The translations under genes were made by a program, and so were the position numbers. Below, one piece after another: positions 55,587-64,000 of a stretch of 64,000 nucleotides of DNA. The first letter of the stretch is position 1. Every line of letters begins with the position of its first letter. Below the pieces are notes generated by a model. It had not been told where the DNA came from. It made no database searches and was given only the letters and a program-made list of their open reading frames with translations. Source of the stretch: Stachybotrys elegans (Eukaryota; Ascomycota; Sordariomycetes; Hypocreales; Stachybotryaceae); assembly GCA_020746835.1 (NCBI GenBank), contig JAGPNK010000006.1, positions 372,001 to 436,000 of the forward strand, in the 5' to 3' direction.

Positions 55587-57456
55587 ATGTCTAAGGTTAT
55601 GCGAAGTGTGCGGAACGTGACCAAGGGTTACTCGAGCACCCAGATCAAGGTCAGAGAAGGTTGGCGCTCCCGATCCCGACATGCTCGTTCGCCCCTCCAG
55701 TCTAACGCCATTGCACAGCGACAAGCAACGATCCATGGGGTCCCACGGGAACGCAGATGAGCGAGATTGCTCAGATGACCTTCAACACGTACGTCCAACG
55801 AGCATGGGATCCCAACGGCGATGCGCGGGACTGACATGCATAGATCTACCGAGTTCTACGATATCATGGACATGATCGACAAACGACTTAATGACAAGGG
55901 AAAGAACTGGAGACACGTTCTCAAAGCCCTCAAGGTCCTTGATTACTGCTTGCACGAGGGCTCCGAGCTCGTCGTTACCTGGGCCCGCCAGAGCATCTAC
56001 ATCATCAAGACTCTCCGTGAGTTCCAGTACATCGATGAAGATGGACGCGACGTTGGCCAGAATAGTAAGTTACCTTCTCAAGCCCGGCTCTCTGGTGCTT
56101 TCCCCCTGACGGTTTCCAGTCCGAGTGGCCGCCAAGGAGCTTACCGCTCTCATTCTGGACGAGGAGAGACTCAGAGCCGAGCGCAGCGATAGGAAATCCT
56201 GGAAGTCTCGAGTCACCGGGCTCGAGGAGTCAGCGCCGCCCTTTGCCGAATCCTCTTCCAGCACGGCAAGACGTCATAACCCCCGCGAGAGGAGGCCTGC
56301 CAACGAGGCTGAAGACACGGAGTACCAGCTGGCGCTCGAGGCCAGTAAATACCAGGAGGAGGAGGACCGGAGGAAGCGAGAGAGCAAGCAGAACGCGGGC
56401 GACGACGACGACGACCTGGCCAAGGCCATCCAGCTCAGCAGGGAGGAGGAGGAACGACGACGCCGCGAACTGGAGGAGACCAATACAACGTCTGTTTTCG
56501 ACGACTTTCCCACGCCAACGAACCCCGTTCAACCCCAGCAGACGGGCTTCAACCAGGGCTATCAGCAGGGCCAGCCTGTGGACTTCTTCGCCAATCCCAT
56601 CGACCAGAACCAGATGCAGCCTCAGCCCACGGGCTATATGAACAACGCCTATACTGGGTTCTCTCAGCAGCCCACCGGTTTCCAACCTAACTATAACATG
56701 GGAATGCAGCAGGGTATGGGCATGGACCCTTATGGTCAGCAGCAGCAGCAGCACCTCCAGCCTTTCCAACCTCAGCCGACCGGATACAACCCTTACGCCC
56801 AACAGCAGCAGTACCAACAACAATTTCAGCAACAGCAACAGTCCCCCGTGTCGTCCCCGATCCAGGCCGGTACCAACAACCCATGGGCAACGAACCAGTC
56901 TCAACAGCAGCAGGCGCTGCAACCCACTCCTACTGGATCGAACAACCCCTTTGCACAGTTTGGTCGCCCGCAGTCGGCTCGGCCCATCATGTCATCTCTG
57001 GGCTCCCTGCCTGAGCAGAAGACGCTATCCACCTTCAACCAGTCTCAGCCTCAACAGCAGCAGCCTCAGATGCAGCAGCCTCAGATGCAGCAGCCACAGT
57101 TCAGCACACCCCAGAGGGAGATGACGGAGCACGAAGCTAAGCTGAACTCGTTGCTAGCGACTGGCGACGGCATGGACACGTACGGTAACACGGGTAACCT
57201 TCGTATTCCCGCCCAGCACACGGCCCCTGGCACGTTTGTCAACAGCGCCGGCGCCGGTCTCAACCGCATCAACGCAGATGCCACCGGTAGCAACCCCTTC
57301 ATGAGGCAGCAGTTCACCGGCATGCCCAACATCACCTATGGTACCCAGATGCCTGCTGCAACCGGCCCCGCAGGCATGAACGGCCAGCCCAACAACAACC
57401 CATTCGGTTCCAGGCCTCAGCAGCAGGGGCAGAATCAAGATCTGATACAGTTCTAA
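55587..57456 (+). CDS. Epsin (ENT1/ENT2 type), endocytic adaptor
   Basis: Clathrin adaptor that binds PtdIns(4,5)P2 and ubiquitinated cargo. Exons are 55587-55659, 55719-55788, 55844-56064 and 56120-57456 (566 residues). The ENTH domain covers residues 1-150: MSKVMRSVRNVTKGYSSTQI, TSNDPWGPTGTQMSEIAQMT, STEFYDIMDMIDKRLNDKGK and WRHVLKALKVLDYCLHEGSE are textbook. Two ubiquitin-interacting motifs follow, DTEYQLALEASKYQEEE (~187) and DDDLAKAIQLSREEEE (~218). The rest is Gln/Asn/Pro-rich with three NPF motifs (~395, ~512, ~548) for EH-domain proteins, and repeated P-Q-x-T-G-F/Y units (QPTGYM, QPTGFQ, QPTGYN). The end QNQDLIQF resembles a clathrin-box-like terminus. Intact. Confidence 0.96.
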
Positions 57457-58616
57457 GTCGACCTATATGTCATGACCTAGACGCTCGCGCTGACTCCTCC
57501 ATCCTGAATTCAACGACCCTCCTCTTACTGGTTGCTCCTGTACGGGCAACTTCCGCTGTCTGTTTTTGCCTATGCACTTCTTCACGGCGCAAAGGTATCT
57601 TTTTCTCCAACGGCTGGGGCTTGCGTCTACGGCTCTTTTGTTTTCTTCTTCGATCTTTATTTCAAGGGAGGCTCGGCTGTGGTGGAAACTGAACATTGTT
57701 CATAAAAATCATAGCTGTAGGGTATTTAGACAGCGCGCCTTCCACATTCAAAGATCTAGACCTGATTCACCTTGACTTCAAAAAGGGAGGGATATCTTTT
57801 GGGCACGTATGTAAGATGATTTTTTATTTTATTTTGGCACCAAAGCTACTACTACAAGTAGGTTAAGTTGTTGAGAAAAACTCGGCAGCTTGAAATCTGT
57901 GTAACCTGGAACTTGTCAGGAGGTAGATAATTCCATTAAAAAACGTCCAGAACTAAAAGTCCACATATTTTCGTGACTTGGAAGAAAAGTAGGAAAGGCC
58001 AAGATCAGTATCAAAGGTGCTGCTGGTACCACTGGTGCATCTTTGGTAACACGGGTACGGCTGTCGCAGCGTGCGACCCATGTATGTATTGTTCAAGATC
58101 TGGCTCATGTCAAGGGCGGCTCCAGTCGGATGAGATATGTGTTCCAGGGTAACATATCATTATTCTACGCGAAAGTGAGCTGTCGTCATGTCTGGCTAGA
58201 TATCATATTCCTAGAAGGGACACTCCAAGACGCCCCGGCGCGCGAAGGGGTGTAAAATCGACACAACCATCCCATCCCATTCGCCCATACTCCAACACTG
58301 CTAACTGGCCCTGTGTAACATCCAAACAAGCCCGCTGTCGGACCAACCACGGCCAAGTTTGGCCGACAAGCATAGTGGTGACCCAAGGCGTTCTCAAATA
58401 TGTCTGAGAAGTCGGCTCACGAGTTGACGACCCTGTAGTACCAAGCCGGAAGCGTTTCCCTCTGGTGCCAATACTTGTGAGCAGTATTTCTTAGTGAATC
58501 CTTGTGGGCTGGCTGACTTGGGTATCTACTGGACAATGACTTGAAGCGATTCGCGCTTGATAAGCCAGTGGGTGTTTCCCCTCGTGGTGGCCTTTTGTAG
58601 ATGGCCGTCCATGCAC
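57457..58616. other. Convergent 3' regions between epsin and centrin
   Basis: No gene supported in 1.16 kb. AT-rich around 57800-57960, consistent with 3' UTR DNA. Confidence 0.5.
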
Positions 58617-59278
58617 TTAGCCGGCCTCCTCCATCATCTGGATAAACTCTTCGAGGTTCACACCATCCTTGCCGTCGTGATCGAGGTGGTCGATCATGCT
58701 CCGAATCTCCTCGTCCGTCATGGTCCGCTCCTCCTTGATGTCTTGCGCCAGGTGTCGCATGTCTTCAAAGGAGATGATGCCGTCGCCGTCGTAGTCAAAC
58801 ATGGTAAAGACCTTGATGGCCTCCTCGCGCGGGTCTCGGTTAGAGATCAACTTGGCCGCGCACAACCTGAATTGGTCGGGATACATGTATAGCCTGTTTC
58901 CGGGGCAGTTGTGCGGATCCTGCCAGTCGGGAGGCGTAGATCCATAAGTCTCCAGCAGGCGATAGTATTCAGGCTTAGGTAGGTCGAATCCCAGAGCGGC
59001 TAATGAATGCCTGAACTCATAGCTGTTAAGCCAGCCCTTCTTCTTCATATCCATCAAGTCGAACTGAGTGTATTGCATGAGCTGGACGAGTTCTGCGGTT
59101 GGCGTGTGTCTCGACTTACGACTTCATCTATGTGAGCGCGATCCTCATCTGCAATAGCGCTGTAATCGTCATTGGCTGACACCTGCGGCGCGAGCGATTG
59201 GCGCTGCTGATGCGCCTGGCTCGAAGCAGCAGGCATTGACCGCATGGGGAAGACGCGGGGGGTTGTGTGAGAGTTCAT
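58617..59278 (-). CDS. CDC31: Centrin (CDC31), EF-hand protein of the spindle pole body
   Basis: Minus exons are 59278-59120 and 59081-58617 (207 residues); an in-frame ATG at 59305 is an alternative start. EF-hand 3 (FDYDGDGIISFEDM) and EF-hand 4 (DHDGKDGVNLEEF) look capable of binding calcium. EF-hand 1 (FDLMDMKKKGWLNSYEF) lacks the acidic residues at positions 3 and 5. The EF-hand 2 loop is replaced by a longer PPDWQDPHNCPGNRLYMYPD insert, which still ends in the centrin-type LISNRDPREEAIKVFTMF linker. The first ~50 residues are a Ser/Gln-rich fungal extension. Centrins act in SPB duplication and also bind Sac3 at the nuclear pore and Rad4-type proteins. Confidence 0.92.
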
Positions 59279-60539
59279 GGTGAACGCGCAGAAGTGAGAG
59301 ACCAAGATGTGATGTTCGCGCGTAAGGGGGAGCCAGAGGTAAAGATTGAGCGACTCAAGTTTAGATGGACGTGCAAGCTACGAGACGCGATGCCATAAGG
59401 TGTCCAAGAAAAAAAAAAAAAAGGGACGGAAACAAAGAGTATGAAACAAAGGGTATGTCAATGGGCCTGCCGAAGCGCGGAATATGGCTGCAGGGTGAAG
59501 CAAATCTTAATGCGAAACTGAAGTCCAGGTGATAATGCTTGATGCGCCGACGCGCGCAACGAAAAGGCCGGGCTACTGCAGACCTCTGGAGACGCGCTCG
59601 CTGCGCGCGCTACCTCAGAAGCGTGTCTTGCAATTTGTAGGCAGGGTGGGCCTGGAACTACCTATGGCTACTTAGGTACCTGGCCAGGAGCACGAGCTGT
59701 GAGATGGAAGCACAAAGGAGCTGGAAAGGGGCCTGACTAATAAAGTCAGGCTGTGCTTGAAGAAAAAAAGGCCATGTGACCATGGTACATCCTGCAGGTA
59801 ACTCCTAGGCAGTTGTGTGCAGCCTGCAGGCATCACCAGTAGAGCATATGATTGGCTAGGCAGGCCAGTCACTGCAGCTGGAGCCAATGAGCGCCATAGT
59901 TTTGGTCTGAGGCAGCAATACAGGCAGTCTTGCTTGCAGCCTGCCAACCAATCAGGTGCCTTTCGTAGGGTAGGTACCCAAGCTGGCCTAGTACACTTGC
60001 GCCAACCAGCAAAGTCAAAGACCCAGAGAAAAAAAGCTGGGTTGGGAACAGACGCACCTTTGCTTCGTTGACACTTCTGCACCTCAGCTTCCCCAGTGCA
60101 CCGTCACTACTTGGCCCGAGGTGAAATAGGGTGCGCCTCCCGCTCCCCCCCAATTTCTTTCTACATACTCTTCTTTGTTTTCCTCAGACATTCTTTCGCT
60201 AGACGCTCCAACGTCGACGCCCTGCATCAAGATACAGGTTTGTCAAACGAGCTCGAGCAGCTAGCGTTCAGCCCAGCTGCAGCCATCGCATCCATCGAGC
60301 TTCCCTCGCTGGATTTGCGACACGCGTGTCGACTCTTGATCCCATCACGCGCTATCTTCGAGCCTCGCATGCGTACCGTTTCGAGATAACCGCGGCGATT
60401 CCTCATCGATTGCTGTCGAACTCGGTCGACGTCCGCGAACCCCCTTTGCCTGAGGGCATCGCGACAAGCCTCAACTAGCGTCTGCTGCCGACTCTGGAAT
60501 TGAGCCCAGGTCGCGCGTTCTCGCGCCGGGACAATCACA
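59279..60539. other. Divergent promoter region between centrin and Nup98/Nup145
   Basis: No gene supported. It contains a 14-base A run near 59411-59424. The last ~400 bases are the likely Nup leader. A frame over 60227-60646 minus is a shadow. Confidence 0.5.
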
Positions 60540-63500
60540 ATGTCGTTCGGCGGCGGCGGCTTCGGCGGCTTCGGCGCCAATAATAACAACAACAACCAGT
60601 CGACCACCTTTGGCGGCTTTGGGCAGAACAACAACACGAACACCACCGGTTCAGGTACGTTAACAAAGCGACATGACCTCGAGTGCCATGGCTAACAATG
60701 TGAATCAGCCTTTGGAGGCGGGAACACGGGAGGGTTTGGCCAGTCCAACACAGGCGGAGGCATGTTTGGAAACAACACAAACACGGCGAGTACAGGTGGA
60801 TTTGGATCCGGCCCAGGTAAGACCATACATACAACGCCCTTTGCCCCTGTCTCGACGACACCCATCGTCAACCTTGCATCGCGTCGAGACCAACCATGGC
60901 TAACCTGCTCTCAGCATTTGGCAGCAATACGGCTGGTGGTTTCGGCGCCAAGCCCGCGTTCGGCGCGTCTACCACGACCGGCAGCTCCGGTCTCTTCGGC
61001 TCAACTGCCAACAACACGACATCGGCGACTCCTGCATTTGGTGGTGGCTTTGGAGCTACCACCAACACCACCACTGCATCCCCATTTGGAGGCGGTACGA
61101 CAACCGGCGGAGGTATCTTCGGTGCTAGCAATGCTAACAAACCTGCCTTTGGTGCAGCCACTACCACTCCTGCGAGCACCGGCCTCTTTGGCGGCGCAAC
61201 AACAGGAGGATTTGGAACTGGCGGTTTCGGAGCCACCAACAACCCTGGACTCGGCGGCGGTGGAGGCGACCCTCCTGGTACAGCTGTCACGCCATTCCAG
61301 GCCTTTGCCGAGAAGGAGCCCAACAGCACGTCGAACCAGTCCAACGCTTTCCAGAACATCGTGTTCCAAGAAGCCTACAAGAAATGGTCGCCGGAAGAGC
61401 TTCGACTGGTAGATTACACGCAGGGACGCCGTCACGGAAATGCCAGCGGCGGCGGTGCCTTCGGTGTATCATCCAACTTTGGTGGCGGCTTCGGTGCCAA
61501 TAACCAGACTACCACCAGTGCCTTTGGAGCAACTCCGAGCACTAATACTACTACTACAGGCGGCGGCATCTTCGGAAACAACAACAACAATACGAATACC
61601 ACCACGAGCGCGTTCGGAGGGACCGCCTTTGGCGCCAACAATACGAACAATAGCACCGCTGGCAGTGGCCTGTTCGGCGCAAACAAGCCCAGCCTGTTTG
61701 GCGCCACCAACCAGACTCAGACGACTGGCGGCGGCATTTTTGGCAATACAGGCGGTAATGCTTTTGGTGCTACCAACAATACCGGTACTGGCTTTGGTCA
61801 GACTGCCAATAACACGACCGGCGGTACAGGTCTCTTTGGTGCCAACAACCAGGCGAACAAGCCTGCCGGCACCGGCTTCAGCTTCGGCAATACGAACAAC
61901 AATAACACCACGAACTCGGCCTTTGGCGGAACCACGAACAATGCATTTGGCAATGCTGCCAACAACACGACGGCGGGAAGTGGTTTATTCGGCGGCGGCA
62001 ACAACAACAACACTCAGACTGGCGCAGGCGGTATCTTCGGCAACAACAACAATCAGCAACAGCAAGGTAACACTGGTGCTTTTGGCGGCGGTTTTGGTCA
62101 GCAGAACACGAACCAGGCGACTGGTACTTCGCTGTTTGGCAACAACCAGCAGAAACCTGCCACAGGCCTATTTGGTGCAACTCAGACTAATAATGCTTCA
62201 GGCGGCCTGTTTGGGAACAACAACACCCAGCAGCAGACCACCAGTGCCTTTGGCGGCGGCAACGCTGCGGCCGGAGGTGGTATTTTCGGCTCAAAGCCCG
62301 CCACCGGCACCGGTACGTCGCTCTTCGGGAACAACAACACCACAGCCAACACAGGCACTGGACTGTTCGGCGGCCTTGGAGCCAACAATCAGACCCAGCA
62401 GCAGACGGGCGGTGGTATCTTTGGCGGAGCGAACAACCAGCAGCAGAAGCCCTCGCTCTTTGGCACCTCGCAACCCGCAGGTGGAGGCATCTTTGGCGGC
62501 CAGGCAAATCAGAACCAGGGCTCGTCGCTCTTCGGAAGTACCAACCAGCAGCAGACGGGAGGATTCGGTTCCTCTCTGCTGGGAAATTCGCAGCAGGCGA
62601 ACAATGCTCCCCAGGGCCTTACCGCCAACCTCAGCGATGTCTCGGCGTACGGCTCACCCTCGCTGTTCTCCAGTGTGGGCGGCAATGAGGTGCCCAACCC
62701 TGGCCCCCTTGCCACTCCCTTGAATGGCAGTGCCAAGCCCCGACGAGGCTCTGTCATTCCCATGTACCGCCTCGCCCCTGCTTCCGCTTCTCGGTTTAAC
62801 ACTCCGCAGAAGCGTGGCTTCGGCTTCTCGTACAGCACCTACGGAACTCCTAACGCGAGCCCCTCGAGCAGCGTTACGAGCACGCCCGGTACTCTCGGCC
62901 GCAGTCTCTTGGGCTCCAGCACCAGCACTAGCCTGAGCAGGAGCATGTCCACCAACAACCTCCGCCGGGCGTACAATGGGGATGACTCGATCCTTGCCCC
63001 TGGCGCCTTCTCATCGAGCTCGGGACCTAGGTGGTATGGCAGCACGGGATCTAAGAAGCTTGTGATTAATAGGGACATCCGGAGCGACCTCTTCTCCACG
63101 CCCCAGAAGGATCGAACCTCCGACAACGGCACTGTTTCCCGCAAGCTCGCCAAGCGTGTCAGCTTCGATACAAGCAATGTCGAGATGGAGGAGGGCAGCA
63201 CGCCTGTCCGGGCCCTACCGGAGCCAGAGCATGCATCCCCACAGGCCGATGAGACGCCACGCCAGAGCAAGACCATCAATGGCACCAACGGATCCAAGGC
63301 TCCTGAGATGGAACAGGTTCAGGGCAACGAGCTCGCTATCGTGCACGAAGAAAGCAACACTGCCCCTGCTGCATCTTCTCCCGCTCCCGGTGCAGACCGC
63401 GCCCCTGGTGTGTACTGGATGCGACCTTCCCGAGAAGAGCTCCAGGAGATGAACCGAATCCAACGCACTAAGGTTGATGGCTTCGAGGTCGGAAGGGAAG

Positions 63501-64000
63501 GTGTCGGTTCGGTCAGCTTCCTGACCCCGGTCGACGTGTCAGGTATCGAGCTGGAGGATCTGTGCGGTGGCATCATCCAGCTGGAGCCTCGTTCTGCGAC
63601 CGTCTACCCCATGTCGGCGAAGAAACCGCCTCGTGGTAAGGGTCTCAACGTTCCTGCTAAGATTAGCCTCGAACAGTCATGGCCTCGTGGAGGACGCGAG
63701 AAGAAGAACGTTGACAGCTCCAAGCTTCTCAAGAAGCACATCGAGCGTCTCAAGCGCATCCCCGACACCACGTTCATCGACTACAAGGAAGACACTGGCG
63801 TGTGGACCTTCCGAGTCGAGCACTTCACGACGTACGGCCTGGACGACTCGGATGACGATTCTAGCGATGAGCTCCCCGACGCTCCGCCAACCACCGAGCC
63901 TGCCCACTTCTCCATGTCTCAGCAGCTCGCCCTGGACGCATCCACCGGTTCGTTCATGAGCGATGACACATTCAACTTCAGACAGCGCAAGGCGCTCCCT
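60540..64000 (+). CDS. Nup98/Nup145-type nucleoporin precursor (3'-truncated by window)
   Basis: FG nucleoporin that lines the nuclear pore channel and cleaves itself into Nup98-like and Nup96-like parts. Exons are 60540-60654, 60709-60816 and 60915 onward; 1103 residues are visible and the frame is still open at the window end. The N-terminus consists of GLFG/FG repeats in Gly/Asn/Thr-rich spacers. A Gle2-binding (GLEBS) element sits near residues 200-255 (PFQAFAEKEP, QNIVFQEAYKKWSPEELRLV, DYTQGRRHG). The autoproteolytic domain starts near GVYWMRPSREELQEM and ends at VEHFTTYGL; the HF-T site is where cleavage is expected. Downstream acidic sequence (DDSDDDSSDELPDAPP) begins the Nup96-like half, so this is a fused precursor as in S. 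cerevisiae NUP145 and S. pombe nup189. Confidence 0.95.

Noticed and set aside
61440..62723. 427-codon plus-strand frame with Ala/Thr/Leu/Pro-rich protein
   Set aside because: It is the alternate-frame reading of the Gly/Asn/Thr FG repeats of Nup98/Nup145, whose frame is fixed by GLEBS and autoproteolytic domains on both sides.
1..64000. Transposons, rRNA, CRISPR arrays or bacterial-type operons
   Set aside because: No terminal repeats, transposase or reverse-transcriptase motifs, rRNA sequence or regularly spaced repeats were seen; all recognised genes are intron-bearing fungal genes or single-exon equivalents.

Overview
The window is nuclear DNA from a filamentous ascomycete (Pezizomycotina, most likely a Sordariomycete). 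The evidence is short GT-AG introns of about 45-120 nt, often with CTAAC/CTGAC branch points, pyrimidine-rich leaders, GC-rich codon use, and orthologues typical of that group: PAN2, CK2 beta, eRF3/SUP35, PEPCK, HSE1, ATG13, ODC carrier, epsin, CDC31 and Nup98/Nup145. I built 19 protein-coding loci exon by exon. I see no tRNA or rRNA gene, transposon or CRISPR array.

Layout. 1-2318 (+) is the 3' part of PAN2 (deadenylase). 3143-5123 (+) is an unrecognised protein with a repeated FAGSELGSSF-type motif and a C-terminal membrane segment. 5504-6520 (-) is a JmjC/cupin-8 protein. 7531-8630 (+) is CK2 regulatory subunit beta. 9250-10296 (-) is a methyltransferase-like gene with an apparent one-base frameshift. 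10622-12458 (-) is a Yrb30-type RanGTP-binding protein with an in-frame TAG. 13276-15568 (+) is eRF3/SUP35 with a prion-like N-terminus. 15569-19548 holds no gene I can support. 19549-22423 (+) is PEP carboxykinase. 23264-26534 (+) is a Rad5/Rad16-like SNF2 ATPase. 27050-29321 (-) is HSE1. 30606-33558 (-) is ATG13. 36763-41641 (-) is an ankyrin-RCC1-BTB protein. 43986-46925 (+) is an F-box-like protein interrupted by an in-frame TAG. 47371-48675 (-) is a mitochondrial oxodicarboxylate carrier. 49493-50949 (+) is a TauD-family dioxygenase. 51569-53804 (+) is a methionine-type permease. 55587-57456 (+) is epsin. 58617-59278 (-) is centrin/CDC31. 60540-64000 (+) is a Nup98/Nup145 precursor cut by the window end.

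How the genes relate. Most are unrelated housekeeping genes, as is normal in fungi. Two themes recur: ubiquitin-linked membrane traffic and autophagy (HSE1, epsin, ATG13), and nuclear transport (Yrb30-like, Nup98). The TauD dioxygenase and the methionine-type permease lie in tandem, and sulfur-regulator-like sites lie upstream of the dioxygenase, so they may form a small sulfur-acquisition unit.

Most worth checking. Three otherwise coherent genes each carry a single lesion: a missing base near 9982-9986, TAG at 12321-12323 and TAG at 45273-45275. They could be sequence errors, recent pseudogenes or recoding events. The repeat-bearing membrane protein at 3143-5123, and the F-box-like protein with two SUMO-interacting motifs and a collagen-like insert, are the least familiar proteins.
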